Positions 53,787 to 63,439 of a stretch of 64,000 nucleotides of DNA are shown piece by piece. The stretch covers positions 409,256 to 473,255 of the forward strand of contig NZ_SLZK01000006.1 in assembly GCF_004341105.1 (NCBI RefSeq), read 5' to 3'. The stretch's first letter is position 1; the number at the start of each line of letters is the position of its first letter. Source of the stretch: Rhizobium sp. BK418. GTDB taxonomy: Bacteria > Pseudomonadota > Alphaproteobacteria > Rhizobiales > Rhizobiaceae. The translations under genes were made by a program, and so were the position numbers. Under the pieces are notes generated by a model that was not told the DNA's origin, did no database searches, and worked only from the letters and a program-made list of their open reading frames with translations.

Positions 53787-55562
53787 ATGATCAAAGCTGC
53801 GCTCTCCATTGTCGATCTCAGTGTCGTCTTGCGACAAAACGGTCGCGATAATCTGGTGCTCGACCGTATCAACTTGGAAGCAATGCCGGGCGAGATCATC
53901 GCTGTCGTTGGCGAAAGCGGCTCCGGCAAATCCACGCTCGGAACTGCAATTCAGGGGCTGCTGCCGGCCTTCAGCGAGCCCAAAGTCACCGGCTCCATTC
54001 GTCTTGCGGGCACAGAGATCGTTGGCGCGAGGCCAGCGGTGCTGTGTGCAGCCCGCCACCAGCTCGTGCGCACCATTCCACAAGATCCGATGGGTGCGCT
54101 AAACCCCACAATGACGATCCGTCATCAGCTCAGGGAATCGGCTGGCGGCGACGACACTTTCATCCGAGATTGGCTAGACCGGGTCGGGCTTGCAGATGCG
54201 GACGCCATATTGGATGCATTTCCGCATCGTTTGTCCGGCGGACAGCGCCAACGCATCCTGATCGCAATGGCGTTGATGGCGCGACCAAAAGTGCTAATTG
54301 CCGATGAAGTGATCACCGCCCTCGACTTCGCCTTGCAGGATCAGGTTCTCGAACTGTTACGTGAGGGTGCACGAGAGCACCAGATGGCCGTCCTGTTCAT
54401 CACCCATAATCTGGCCGCGGCAGCCTCGCTCGCCGATCGCATATTTGTGCTCTACAGGGGACGCGTTGTCGAGTTCGGCAGAACAGATGACGCGCTGACC
54501 AATCCGCGCCACCCCTATCTGGCCGGCCTGCTGGCGACACAGTTCGATTTCGAAACGGATCGTCGTCGTTTGCTACCCACCTTGCCGGTGGAGCAGACGC
54601 AGTTTGCCAATCCCGAAAACGCCTGTTGTTACGCTGCCCGCTGTCCTGTCATGAGGGGTGAATGCATAACCGGGCGGCCCGAGCTCCATTCACTTGCTAT
54701 CCCGAGCCATGCGGCAGCCTGCATCTTCCCTGAGTTGGCGGATTCTGCCGCTCGCCGGTACCGCACCACGGAAATCTGGCCGCCTGCGCCAGCGGCAGGG
54801 CCGGTCGAAGCGCTGCGATTATCCAGTGTCAGCAAGAGCTTCACCACGACTGTCGGGTTGTTTGGCCGACGCCGCGAGCGCCAGGTTCTGGAATCAGTCG
54901 ATCTTTCCGTCAGGCTCGGGCAATGTGTTGCCCTGGTCGGAGAAAGCGGCGCGGGCAAATCGACAATCCTGAGGCTCGCGGCTGGACTGCTGGCGCCCGA
55001 CGGCGGGGAGATTTTCCGGATCGATGTGTCGCCACAGGTTATTTTTCAAGACGCGGTTGCCTCCCTGACACCGTGGCTTCCGATCGGTCAGCAGATAGGT
55101 GATCGCTTGCGGCATCTTGGTCTCGGCAAAGTGGAGCGTGTTCATAGAGTCCGCGAAGCCTTCGAGTTGGTTGGCCTCGATAAGGGCCTTATGTCGTCGC
55201 TGCCTTCGAGCCTCTCGGTCGGCCAATGCCAGCGCGCCGTGATTGCCAGGGCGATCGTCTTGCCCCCGAAACTTCTGCTCTGCGACGAGCCGATCAGCGC
55301 GCTCGACGTGTCGCTTGCTGCCACGACGTTGAACCTTCTCGGCCGGCTTCGGCGCCAGCTTGGCATGGCGGTGCTGTTCATCACCCATGATCTCGCTGCC
55401 GCACGGATAATTGCCGACCGAATCGCCGTGCTCGATCAGGGCCGGGTGGTTCAGCAAGGGGATCCCGATGCGACCACTGCAGGTTTCGGTCCCCTGTCAA
55501 TGAGCGCTATCCTTGCCGCAATACCGAAGACGCCTGCGAGCACAGGCGGGCGGGACGCATGA
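53787..55562 (+). CDS. Fused double ATPase of a peptide/nickel-type ABC transporter
   Basis: 591 residues joining DppD-like and DppF-like ATPases in one chain. First half: Walker A GESGSGKST, signature LSGGQRQRILIAMALM, Walker B VLIADEVITALD, then the Cys-rich iron-sulfur-type tail of DppD proteins (CCYAARCPVMRGEC). Second half: Walker A GESGAGKST, signature LSVGQCQRAVIARAIV (Gly changed to Val), Walker B LLLCDEPISALD. It overlaps the next permease gene by four bases. Confidence 0.92.
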   Translation: MIKAALSIVDLSVVLRQNGRDNLVLDRINLEAMPGEIIAVVGESGSGKSTLGTAIQGLLPAFSEPKVTGSIRLAGTEIVGARPAVLCAARHQLVRTIPQDPMGALNPTMTIRHQLRESAGGDDTFIRDWLDRVGLADADAILDAFPHRLSGGQRQRILIAMALMARPKVLIADEVITALDFALQDQVLELLREGAREHQMAVLFITHNLAAAASLADRIFVLYRGRVVEFGRTDDALTNPRHPYLAGLLATQFDFETDRRRLLPTLPVEQTQFANPENACCYAARCPVMRGECITGRPELHSLAIPSHAAACIFPELADSAARRYRTTEIWPPAPAAGPVEALRLSSVSKSFTTTVGLFGRRRERQVLESVDLSVRLGQCVALVGESGAGKSTILRLAAGLLAPDGGEIFRIDVSPQVIFQDAVASLTPWLPIGQQIGDRLRHLGLGKVERVHRVREAFELVGLDKGLMSSLPSSLSVGQCQRAVIARAIVLPPKLLLCDEPISALDVSLAATTLNLLGRLRRQLGMAVLFITHDLAAARIIADRIAVLDQGRVVQQGDPDATTAGFGPLSMSAILAAIPKTPASTGGRDA

Positions 55563-56413
55563 ACGTTCCCGAGTTCCTCCCCGAGGAGCGGCTCGTCCGC
55601 TGGCCTGTCATTCTTGGCCGTATCGGCTGGATCGACCGGATTGGGCTGCTTGGCGTGTTTGCCATAACGGTCGTCGCTTTGTTCGCACCTTGGCTGGCAC
55701 CTTTCAATCCGCAGCTTCGCGTTGCAGTGGCCTATCTGCCGCCGTCCACCGAGCATTGGTTCGGGACAGACGAGATCGGGCGCGACCTTTTTTCTCGTAT
55801 CGTTCTCGGTGTCCAATATACATGGCTGCCGGCAATCGCTCTTGTCCTCTTCAGCCTCATCATCGGCACATGCGTCGGCATGATTCCAGGCCTCATCAGC
55901 CGCAGGTTCGACATGCTGGCGCAATGGCTGGTCGATTTCTTCCTTGTCCTGCCTTCGACACTCGTAGCCCTGGCCGTCATCGCAACGCTCGGGGCGGGGC
56001 TGGCCAACACGATGATTGCGATCGGCATCGCATGGTGGCCCTGGTATGCCCGTATATCGCGTGACGAACTGCGTCGGTTGAATGCACGCCCGCATGCGGA
56101 GGCTGCAAGGGTGGCCGGCGTCAGCGGTCCGCGCCTCCTGTTGCGTTACATTCTTCCCGGTGCCATTCCAGCCCTGCTGGTGGCCGCGACGCTGGATGTG
56201 GCCAACGTGATCATGACGATGTCGCTCATGTCCTTCATCGGGCTCGGCCAGCCGGCGCCAGCACCCGAGCTGGGAGCGATGACATCGCGTGCGCTCGATA
56301 GTCTCTCTGCCTATTGGTGGCTTCCGATATTGCCGGCGGCGGTCATTTTCCTCATTTGCCTCCTTGCCAATCTCGCAGGCGACGGCCTTCGGGCGGCATT
56401 GCGGGGAAGCTAG
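55559..56413 (+). CDS. DppC-type ABC transporter permease
   Basis: 284-residue permease with about six membrane segments. FGTDEIGRDLFSRIVLGVQY, the usual N-terminal DppC motif, and the EAA loop (RPHAEAARVAGVSGPRLLLR) are present. It overlaps the ATPase gene at its start. Gene order (binding protein, fused ATPase, DppC, DppB) is the reverse of the classical dppBCDF order. Confidence 0.92.
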   Translation: MNVPEFLPEERLVRWPVILGRIGWIDRIGLLGVFAITVVALFAPWLAPFNPQLRVAVAYLPPSTEHWFGTDEIGRDLFSRIVLGVQYTWLPAIALVLFSLIIGTCVGMIPGLISRRFDMLAQWLVDFFLVLPSTLVALAVIATLGAGLANTMIAIGIAWWPWYARISRDELRRLNARPHAEAARVAGVSGPRLLLRYILPGAIPALLVAATLDVANVIMTMSLMSFIGLGQPAPAPELGAMTSRALDSLSAYWWLPILPAAVIFLICLLANLAGDGLRAALRGS

Positions 56414-56416
56414 CAT

Positions 56417-57406
56417 ATGGTCGCCTATCTCATTAGACGTACACTGGGCCTTGTAGCCGTCCTCCTGACGATGAGCTTTGCGGTGTTCTGCCTGCAAAGC
56501 ATCATTCCCGCCGATCCAGCGCGCGCTATCGCCGGACCTCTGACGCCTCTCTCGAATGTGAATGCTCTTCGCCAACAGCTCGGGCTCGACGATCCTATTA
56601 TTGTCCAGTATGGCCGGTTCCTGTCGCGGCTCGCAGAAGGCGATCTCGGAACGTCGGTCAGGACCCGTCAGCCAGTGGTGAACGATATAAGACAATATCT
56701 GCCGGCGTCGCTTGAACTGTCGCTGGCTTCTCTCTGTATCGGCCTTTTGCTGGCAGGTATTGTTGCAATCCTACCCCATATTTTCGGGGGATCCGGAGCG
56801 CTACGGTTGATCTTCATTGCGGCAGGTTCAGTGCCGATTTTCATGTCGGCCTTGCTGTTTGTCTATTTTTTCTGGTTCCGCTTCGGATGGCTGCCGGGTT
56901 CTGGCAGAATGAGCGAGGATGATATTGGCGGGCCGACCGGCCTCAATCTCATCGATGCGATCGTGGGCGGCAGAGGTGATCTCGGCCTTGATGCGGTCAG
57001 GCATCTGCTGCTGCCTGCTTGCGCTCTGGCCCTGCCCATTGCGGTGGCGGTGGGGCGAAGTCTTAACAGCGCGCTGCACGACGTGATGCAGCAGGCATAT
57101 ATTGGAACTGCGCGAGGAAAAGGTCTTCGTGAGGCCGTAGTCGTCTTGCGTCATGGGCTTCGTAACGCCGCTTCGCCGGCTTTGGCGATGATCGGTCTGC
57201 AGGTCCGACTTCTGTTCGGCAATCTTTTGATCGTCGAGCTCGTTTTCGGATGGCCAGGCCTAGGTCTCTATATGGTCCAGTCGTTGACCAGCTCCGACCT
57301 CCCGGCTGTTCTCGGTGTTACCGTTGTTCTTGGAACCTTCTATATCCTCGTGAACATCGTCGTCGAAATCCTGCAAACCCTGGCCGATCCGCGTATTGAG
57401 CTTTAG
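56417..57406 (+). CDS. DppB-type ABC transporter permease
   Basis: 329-residue permease with about six membrane segments and the DppB hallmarks: LRQQLGLDDPIIVQYGRFL near residue 50, the EAA loop with YIGTARGKGLREAVVVLRHG, and ELVFGWPGLGLYM. GGGGAAGC precedes the ATG, three bases after the DppC-type stop. Confidence 0.92.
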   Translation: MVAYLIRRTLGLVAVLLTMSFAVFCLQSIIPADPARAIAGPLTPLSNVNALRQQLGLDDPIIVQYGRFLSRLAEGDLGTSVRTRQPVVNDIRQYLPASLELSLASLCIGLLLAGIVAILPHIFGGSGALRLIFIAAGSVPIFMSALLFVYFFWFRFGWLPGSGRMSEDDIGGPTGLNLIDAIVGGRGDLGLDAVRHLLLPACALALPIAVAVGRSLNSALHDVMQQAYIGTARGKGLREAVVVLRHGLRNAASPALAMIGLQVRLLFGNLLIVELVFGWPGLGLYMVQSLTSSDLPAVLGVTVVLGTFYILVNIVVEILQTLADPRIEL

Positions 57407-57488
57407 CAAGCTTAAAACCTATTCCTTCGGCCTAGTTTGCTAGACCTCTATCCTATGGATTTCCCGGACGTTCGGCGTTCATCTGAAG

Positions 57489-57959
57489 ATGGCGATCCCG
57501 CCCATGTCGCAGGACGGTCAGATGAATCAAGAGAATGGTCAGGACAAGAGCCGTCGCAGGACGGGCCTCAGTAGCTGGCAGGTCAGACGCATCACTGAAT
57601 ACGTTGATGAGAGGCTGGAGGGACCGGTTCGCGTCGACGATCTGGCGGCGGCGGCAAAACTCAGCCCCGGCCATTTCCGCCGTGCGTTTTCGGTCAGTTT
57701 CGGCATGTCCCCCTATGCATTCGTCATGCAGCAACGTATCGAGCGCGCCCAAATATTACTGCTCACTTCCGAGCACGAAATGGGTGACATAGCCTTTGCC
57801 TGCGGCTTGTCGGATCATGCCCATTTCAGTCGGCTGTTCCGCCGTTTTGTCGGCACGACACCCAGCCAATGGCGGCATGAACTCGGGGCGCAAGGCGCCT
57901 CTCAAGATGGCATGCGAAAGGCCGACTTACCCCCAACCCAAGATCAGCCGTTGCAGTGA
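57489..57959 (+). CDS. AraC-type DNA-binding protein without sensor domain
   Basis: 156 residues consisting almost only of the AraC double HTH (about 30-130; FRRAFSVSFGMSPYAFVMQQ and SDHAHFSRLFRRFVGTTPSQ). There is no ligand-binding domain, only short tails. The start may be at Met6 or Met12. It lies 82 bases after the permease gene in the same direction and could regulate the importer. Short AraC proteins of this kind are often controlled by their level. Confidence 0.85.
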   Translation: MAIPPMSQDGQMNQENGQDKSRRRTGLSSWQVRRITEYVDERLEGPVRVDDLAAAAKLSPGHFRRAFSVSFGMSPYAFVMQQRIERAQILLLTSEHEMGDIAFACGLSDHAHFSRLFRRFVGTTPSQWRHELGAQGASQDGMRKADLPPTQDQPLQ

Positions 57960-57984
57960 GCAGTCACGAGATCGGCACAGCCAG

Positions 57985-60258
57985 TCATGCCGAAAGAGCT
58001 TCGAGCTCCCTGACGGCAGGTCTGATATGGATTTCCAGGGGCGCGGGCTTTGCCTGAGCCTCGCGGATCGGCAGGCTGAACGTGATGGACGCGCCACCGC
58101 GCACGCCGTTTTCCGCCCAGAGACGCCCTCCGTGGGATTCGATGATGGAACGGCAGATCGCAAGACCCATGCCCATTCCATCTTGCTTCGTCGTATAAAA
58201 CGCCTCGAAAATCCTCTCCGGATCGCTGATGCCGTCCCCACGGTCGCTCACTTCCACCTCAACCGTATCATCGTCTCGCAGCCTGGATTCGATTTTCAGC
58301 GTTCGAATCCTTGGCTCCGTATCATGCATCGCTTCGATACCATTGCGGATGAGATTGAGCATCACTTGCTCAAGCTGCACATGATCCGCGCTGGTCTCCG
58401 GCAGATAAGGGGCGAGATTGATATCGAGCTTCACCTTGTTGGAGGCGAGCTTGTCGGCAAGCAGCTCGCAGGCATCGCCAATGAGACCGTTCAGATCGAC
58501 TGCCGTTCGTGGATAGGCGGTCTTGCCGAAGAGCGCCCTGATGCGGCTGACCACGTCCGCAGCCGCGTCGGCATCGCGCACGATCCAGTCGGCGGAACGC
58601 ATTGCACGTTCGAGGTTCGGCGGATCGGCACTCAGCCAACGGCGGAACGCATTCGCGTTGGCAACGACCGCCTGCAGCGGCTGGTTGAGTTCATGCGCGA
58701 TCGAGACGGAAAGTTCAGACAGGCTGGCAGCACGTAGAGCCCTTGCCAGTCTCTCATCGGATTGGCGCAGAGCCTCCTGAGCGCGAACCTCTTCATCGAT
58801 ATCGAGATTGACACCATACCAGCGGATGATTTTGCCGTTTTCGTCGCGCAGAGGTTCTACGCGCGAATCCATCCAGCGGTATTGACCGTCCTTATGGCGA
58901 AGCCGGCCTTTGTGGTTGATCGACTGGCCGCTCGCAATGGCGTTCCTGAATGCCTCGGTCACTGCGGCGCGGTCGTCGGGGTGGACCAGGTCCTCCCGGG
59001 CGGCCACCTGGTCCGGCGTCTTCGAATGAATATCGCCTTCGTCGAGCCCCGCCCATTCGGAGAAGCGCTTGTTGAAATAGCAGGGGAGGCCCTCTGGCGT
59101 CATGAGCCAGATCAGCGAAGGCACCGTATCGACGATCAGGCGCAGTTCCGCTTCGCGCTCCCGCGCTGCTTCGTGCGCTTCCATCTCGTCATGAATGTCC
59201 AGGCAGACGCCATACCACTGAATGATCTGTCCGTCGGCATCACGAAGCGGCTCGGCCTTGCCGTCGATCCAGCGATAAGCGCCATCGAAGCGCCGCTGCC
59301 GATATTTCAGGGCGAAGCGTTTGCCCGTTTCGAAAGCCTGCGAAAGGCTCTCCTGAAACAACACCCGGTCTTCGGGATGGATGGCTTCGACGATTGCAGT
59401 CGCGAACCTTTCTGCGGAATGATTGCCTTCGAGCGAGATTCCGGTCCAGTCCATGAGAGGCTTGTTGATATAAGACGTCTCGCCGGCCGGGTTGGCGCAC
59501 CAGATGAGAGCCGGTACGGTGTCGATCATCTGCTGCAGTTGCCGCTGGCTTTCGCGCAAGGCAGCTTCCGCCTTTCGCTGATCGTCAATGTCGACAGACG
59601 TCGCAAACCAGGCCGTGATACGACCGTTTTCGTCGCGCGAGGCGATGGCGGAATCGCGAAGCCAGCGATAGGTTCCATCGGCACGTCGCACTCGTTGCTC
59701 TTCGAAGATCGGCTCGCCTGTCTTGAGGCTGTGTTCCCATCGTTGCATACAACCCTCGACATCGTCGGGATGCACAAAAAGGCTCCACCATGAATGATTG
59801 TCGAGTTTGGCGATCCTGCTCATTTCCTCGGCGCTCACGCCGATAAAATCGAGCGCTTTCGGATTCAGGAAGCGCAGGCGGCCATCTGGATAGGCTGACC
59901 AGCCAAATCCGGGAATATCTTCGATATTGGGCTGAATATTCTTGTAAACGCGGTCGAAAAGGCTCTGCGGCTTGAAGATGTTGATGAAAAACCAGAGAGC
60001 GGTGGCCGAGCCGGTGAACATGACGACCCGGGCCGGTTCGTCATGGCCGAAATTGGCGGGGGAGAGGATGACAGCGGCGGTCAGCAGGCAGCCGATGAGC
60101 AGAACGGCCAAGCCTGCGCGCCAACTGGTATAGAGCCAGATGGCGACCATTGCGACGAGAATGCCGGAAGGGTCCGCGAAAAGCCCTGCCAGCAGAATGC
60201 CGCTGCCGCCAATAGCCATGGCCGTGACGATCCGTTCTTTTGACGATGTCAACTGCAT
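57985..60258 (-). CDS. Membrane-anchored hybrid-free histidine kinase with three PAS domains
   Basis: 757 residues. Three to four membrane segments lie in the first 95 residues with hardly any periplasmic part. Three PAS/PAC units follow at about 115-230, 243-360 and 373-490, each with RRxDGxYRWxD or similar. The HisKA domain has His522 in SIAHELNQPLQAV; the ATPase has NLIRNGIEAM, DRGDGIS and GMGMGLAI. No haem-binding FixL signature was identified. AGAGGA precedes the ATG. It follows the response regulator gene by 59 bases on the same strand and probably phosphorylates it. Confidence 0.92.
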   Translation of the reverse strand: MQLTSSKERIVTAMAIGGSGILLAGLFADPSGILVAMVAIWLYTSWRAGLAVLLIGCLLTAAVILSPANFGHDEPARVVMFTGSATALWFFINIFKPQSLFDRVYKNIQPNIEDIPGFGWSAYPDGRLRFLNPKALDFIGVSAEEMSRIAKLDNHSWWSLFVHPDDVEGCMQRWEHSLKTGEPIFEEQRVRRADGTYRWLRDSAIASRDENGRITAWFATSVDIDDQRKAEAALRESQRQLQQMIDTVPALIWCANPAGETSYINKPLMDWTGISLEGNHSAERFATAIVEAIHPEDRVLFQESLSQAFETGKRFALKYRQRRFDGAYRWIDGKAEPLRDADGQIIQWYGVCLDIHDEMEAHEAAREREAELRLIVDTVPSLIWLMTPEGLPCYFNKRFSEWAGLDEGDIHSKTPDQVAAREDLVHPDDRAAVTEAFRNAIASGQSINHKGRLRHKDGQYRWMDSRVEPLRDENGKIIRWYGVNLDIDEEVRAQEALRQSDERLARALRAASLSELSVSIAHELNQPLQAVVANANAFRRWLSADPPNLERAMRSADWIVRDADAAADVVSRIRALFGKTAYPRTAVDLNGLIGDACELLADKLASNKVKLDINLAPYLPETSADHVQLEQVMLNLIRNGIEAMHDTEPRIRTLKIESRLRDDDTVEVEVSDRGDGISDPERIFEAFYTTKQDGMGMGLAICRSIIESHGGRLWAENGVRGGASITFSLPIREAQAKPAPLEIHIRPAVRELEALSA

Positions 60259-60317
60259 GGAAGTCCTCTTTACTTTTCCGTCGTTAGTTTTTCTGCGACC
60301 TGACGCTAGGCATAAAT

Positions 60318-60968
60318 TCAGTCGTCGCTCGTCCGAACATGCGAAGGCAGCGCCTGCCAGACGTTGAAAAGCTGCGCCACCGAACTAACTTGCATTTTCT
60401 TCATCATATTGCTACGGTGAAGCTTCACCGTAAATTCACTGATCCCAAGGGAGAAGGCTATCTGTTTGTTGACCTCTCCGGCGACGACCAGCTTCAGAAC
60501 TTGGCGCTCACGGGTGGTGAGGGTTTCAAACAGGGAAACGTATCTATCGGCTGCAGACAATGCGTTCCGGCGGCTGACATCGGTCGCGATGGCCTTGGAC
60601 ACGGCATCGAGAAAGGTCTGGTCCCGTACGGGTTTGGTCAGGAAATCCTGCGCGCCAGCTTTCATCGCCTGCACGCTCATTGCGATATCGCCGTGACCGG
60701 TCAGAAAAAGGACGGGCGTTGTGACGCCGTTGCGGGTCAGGTGATGCTGCAGGTCCAGGCCGCTGATGCCGGGCATACGGACATCCAGCACGACGCAGCT
60801 CGGGCGGTCGGGCAGCTTTGTGTCGAGAAATTCATGGCCCGATAAAAAGGTCATCGCATCGATGCCAACCGAATTCAGCAGGTTCTCCAGAGCCGCACAA
60901 ACCGTCGCATCGTCATCAACCAAGATCGCGACCGGACCTTTCGACCCTTTGGAGGTGGTCGCCCCCAT
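60318..60968 (-). CDS. FixJ/NarL-type response regulator
   Basis: 216 residues: receiver domain (about 12-125) with acidic pocket at ILVDDD and phospho-acceptor Asp62 in VVLDVRMPG, and a LuxR-type HTH (about 145-205; LTTRERQVLKLVVAGEVNKQ and SEFTVKLHRSNMMKKMQ). TTGGAGGATC precedes the ATG. It is the first gene of a leftward pair with the PAS kinase and is divergent from a second, closely related regulator. Confidence 0.93.
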   Translation of the reverse strand: MGATTSKGSKGPVAILVDDDATVCAALENLLNSVGIDAMTFLSGHEFLDTKLPDRPSCVVLDVRMPGISGLDLQHHLTRNGVTTPVLFLTGHGDIAMSVQAMKAGAQDFLTKPVRDQTFLDAVSKAIATDVSRRNALSAADRYVSLFETLTTRERQVLKLVVAGEVNKQIAFSLGISEFTVKLHRSNMMKKMQVSSVAQLFNVWQALPSHVRTSDD

Positions 60969-61414
60969 GCATGATCCTCCAACTGCCAGCGGAAGTGCTG
61001 CTGGAACCGCATGAAGATACAGTCACGGAAGAGAAAATTGAAGAAGGGGACGACTAAACCAAATATATAGGACAGAAGGAGTTTTTAACACCTCTGATTT
61101 ATTGCTTATTTAAGTTCTACTTATAGGAGAGAGGAGTCCTGAGGTGCCGACACGGTGTACGATGGTGTGCTGGACGTGTGCCTTACAGCGGTCTTTGCAG
61201 ACATACGGGGCTGACGCAGCAGTTGAAATCGCCGGCATTACCTATTTGCGATTACAATGAAATTCGACCGGATCTGCCGGCACTTTGTCCCCCAACCTAT
61301 ACCCCTGGCGTATTTTTGTGAGGGATCTCGCGTGTTAGGATCGGCGTGGGATCTTGGCTCACGGGAAACTCTTCAAAGAGGATACAAAGCCGTCGTTTGG
61401 AGGCGCGAAAAGCC
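60969..61414. promoter_or_regulatory. Divergent spacer between two response regulator genes
   Basis: 446 bases with no supportable gene. The middle (about 61050-61130) is markedly AT-rich and likely holds the promoters for both directions. No FixK-type TTGAT-N4-ATCAA box was seen. A frame is open from 61346 into the rightward gene, but the ATG at 61415 follows GGAGG and fits the family start better. Confidence 0.45.
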
Positions 61415-62062
61415 ATGACGATTAATCAAGTCAGCATGCGGGACGAGCCTGTTGTCTGTATCGTCGACGACGAAGGGGCCGTCAGAAGTTCGCTGGTGGA
61501 CCTTTTCGAGTCGGTCGCGATAAAGGCCATCGCATTCGAGAGCGCCTCGGACTTCCTGGAGCGCTGCGATATGGGGCAGGCGGGCTGTATTCTCCTAGAC
61601 GTGCGGATGCCGGGCATCAGCGGGCTGGATTTCCAGGATCAGCTCGCCGCTGCCGGAAACACCATGCCCATTATCTTCATGTCGGGTCACGGAAGTGTTC
61701 CCCTGACAGTCAAGGCGATGAAGGCAGGAGCAACCGACTTTCTGGTCAAGCCATTCGCCGGCAGCGCCGTGATCGCCGCGGTTGGCGAGGCGATCAGGCG
61801 GGATGCAGAGAACCGGAAAGAGGCGGCTGCACGTACCCAACTGGAAAATTGTGAAGCCAAGCTTACCCCGCGGGAGCGTGAGGTTCTAGGCTATGTGGCG
61901 GCCGGGCTGATGAACAAGCAGATTGCGCATGAGATGCAGATCAGCGAAATCATGGTGAAACTGCATCGCGGGCGAATGATGAAAAAGATGCAAGCGCGCT
62001 CGGTTGCAGAGCTTGTCCGCAAATTTGACATGTTAAAACCGGATCTTAGACTGTATCAGTAA
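61415..62062 (+). CDS. FixJ/NarL-type response regulator (second copy)
   Basis: 215 residues: receiver (about 10-125) with CIVDDE and phospho-acceptor Asp62 in CILLDVRMPG, Lys in FLVKPF, then a LuxR-type HTH (LTPREREVLGYVAAGLMNKQ, SEIMVKLHRGRMMKKMQ). It shares the unusual VKLHR..MMKKMQ recognition region with the divergent regulator, so both may bind similar sites. No kinase is encoded next to it other than the PAS kinase across the spacer. Confidence 0.92.
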   Translation: MTINQVSMRDEPVVCIVDDEGAVRSSLVDLFESVAIKAIAFESASDFLERCDMGQAGCILLDVRMPGISGLDFQDQLAAAGNTMPIIFMSGHGSVPLTVKAMKAGATDFLVKPFAGSAVIAAVGEAIRRDAENRKEAAARTQLENCEAKLTPREREVLGYVAAGLMNKQIAHEMQISEIMVKLHRGRMMKKMQARSVAELVRKFDMLKPDLRLYQ

Positions 62063-62114
62063 CCTGCGTGGCGCCTAGCTCATTGCCCGAAAAAAGAAGA
62101 ATTGTGCTGACGCA

Positions 62115-62501
62115 ATGGCAAGTTTCCCTAATAAGACCGTCGCTGTCATCGATGACCATCGCTATCTCAGAGAATCCCTGAAGGATCTGCTCGAAGCGGC
62201 TGGCTATGAGAGCGATCTCTATGACTCTGCCGAGGCGTTCCTCAACGAAAAAGGCTATTCGAACGTCGATTGCATTCTTGCTGACGTCAGAATGCCGGGA
62301 ATGTCGGGGGTCGAGATGCTCCAGGCATTGAGCAAGATGCCATCTCACCCGCCAGTCATCATCATGACTGCGCATGGGGACAAGGACATTGAAGCAGCCG
62401 TCTTTCAGGCGGGCGCGATCACCTTTCTAAGGAAACCAGTCAATGCTGATTTGCTCATGTCATGGCTGGAGCGCGCGATCAGCGATTATCGCGGAGATTA
62501 G
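62115..62501 (+). CDS. Single-domain response regulator (receiver only)
   Basis: 128 residues forming only a receiver: acidic pair Asp13-Asp14 (VIDDH), phospho-acceptor Asp57 in CILADVRMPG, Thr in IIMTAHG and Lys in FLRKPV. Its receiver is FixJ-like and not CheY-like in its DVRMPGMSG motif. It lies 52 bases after the second FixJ-type gene on the same strand, so they may be cotranscribed. It could act as phosphate sink or competitor for the kinase. The ribosome-binding site is weak. Confidence 0.88.
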   Translation: MASFPNKTVAVIDDHRYLRESLKDLLEAAGYESDLYDSAEAFLNEKGYSNVDCILADVRMPGMSGVEMLQALSKMPSHPPVIIMTAHGDKDIEAAVFQAGAITFLRKPVNADLLMSWLERAISDYRGD

Positions 62502-62685
62502 CCGTCTTTGTTACGCGTGTGCGGTCCGTTCCACTTTATCGACAGGTGAAGCCGAGCTTGGCTCACGGTCAGCCGCGTCATCTCCGGCCATTTGTCTGTT
62601 CCAGGCAAAGTTCCTTGTCCTGAAACCCTGCTAATGAAAGCAGATGCAACTGTTTATCTCCTGCGCATCAACAAGGAGACTTCAG

Positions 62686-63432
62686 ATGCCAAGTTTAAAG
62701 GACAAGGTGGCCATCATAACAGGTGGCAATAGCGGAATAGGGAAAGCGACGGCGCGTCTTTTCGTGGAGGAAGGGGCGAGGGTTGTCATCACCGGACGCC
62801 GGCAGGATGTCGTCGACGAAGCGGTTCGAGAGATTGGTCATGGCGCGGTCGGAATGTGCGGTGATGTCGCCAGTATCGACTTCCATCGCCGCCTGGCGGC
62901 GGATGTCACAGAGCGCTTTGGTGCGATCGATGTCTATATGGCGAACGCCGGCATCATCAATCTTGCCGCTTCTGAGACCGTTAGCGAAGCGGAATACGAC
63001 CAGCATTTTGCAGTCAATACGCGCGGCGTCTTCTTCGGCGTCCAGACGATTGCCCCGCATATCCGCGACGGCGGAAATATCATCGTCACGAGTTCACTGG
63101 CCGGAACGAAGGTTTTGCCCAACCACACGGTTTATGCCGGCACCAAGGCTGCGCTTGCCGCATTTGCCCGAAACTGGGCGATCGAATTCAAATCGCGCAG
63201 GATCCGCGTGAATATCCTGAGCCCCGGTCCTGTCGAGACCGAAATCCTGGGAAAGCTCGGCGTCAGCGAAAGCAACCGTCCGCAATTCGAGCAGCAGATG
63301 GCGGATCTGATACCCGCAGGACGTCTCGGACGTCCCGAAGAGCTGGCCAAAGCCGCGCTTTTCCTCGCTTCAGCGGGTACTTTCGTTAACGGAATTGAGC
63401 TTCATGTCGATGGTGGCATGTGCGTTGCTTGA
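62686..63432 (+). CDS. Short-chain dehydrogenase/reductase
   Basis: 248-residue classical SDR: TGGNSGIG coenzyme motif, an Arg at GRRQD suggesting NADP, NAGI, catalytic Ser in VTSSLAG and YAGTK, and the family end FVNGIELHVDGGMCVA. AAGGAGAC stands before the ATG at 62686; the frame is open to 62644. Common rhizobial SDR with no known substrate. It lies 184 bases after the receiver gene and may be a target of the two-component system, by position only. Confidence 0.88.
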   Translation: MPSLKDKVAIITGGNSGIGKATARLFVEEGARVVITGRRQDVVDEAVREIGHGAVGMCGDVASIDFHRRLAADVTERFGAIDVYMANAGIINLAASETVSEAEYDQHFAVNTRGVFFGVQTIAPHIRDGGNIIVTSSLAGTKVLPNHTVYAGTKAALAAFARNWAIEFKSRRIRVNILSPGPVETEILGKLGVSESNRPQFEQQMADLIPAGRLGRPEELAKAALFLASAGTFVNGIELHVDGGMCVA

Positions 63433-63439
63433 GCCGGAA

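Noticed and set aside
55451..56695. A 414-codon leftward open frame across the permease genes
   Set aside because: It crosses two well-supported permease genes and the end of the ATPase gene on the other strand and shows only charged low-complexity sequence.
60969..61414. FixK-type anaerobic box in the spacer between the FixJ-like genes
   Set aside because: No TTGAT-N4-ATCAA sequence or near match was found on reading the spacer, so a link to oxygen control is not supported.
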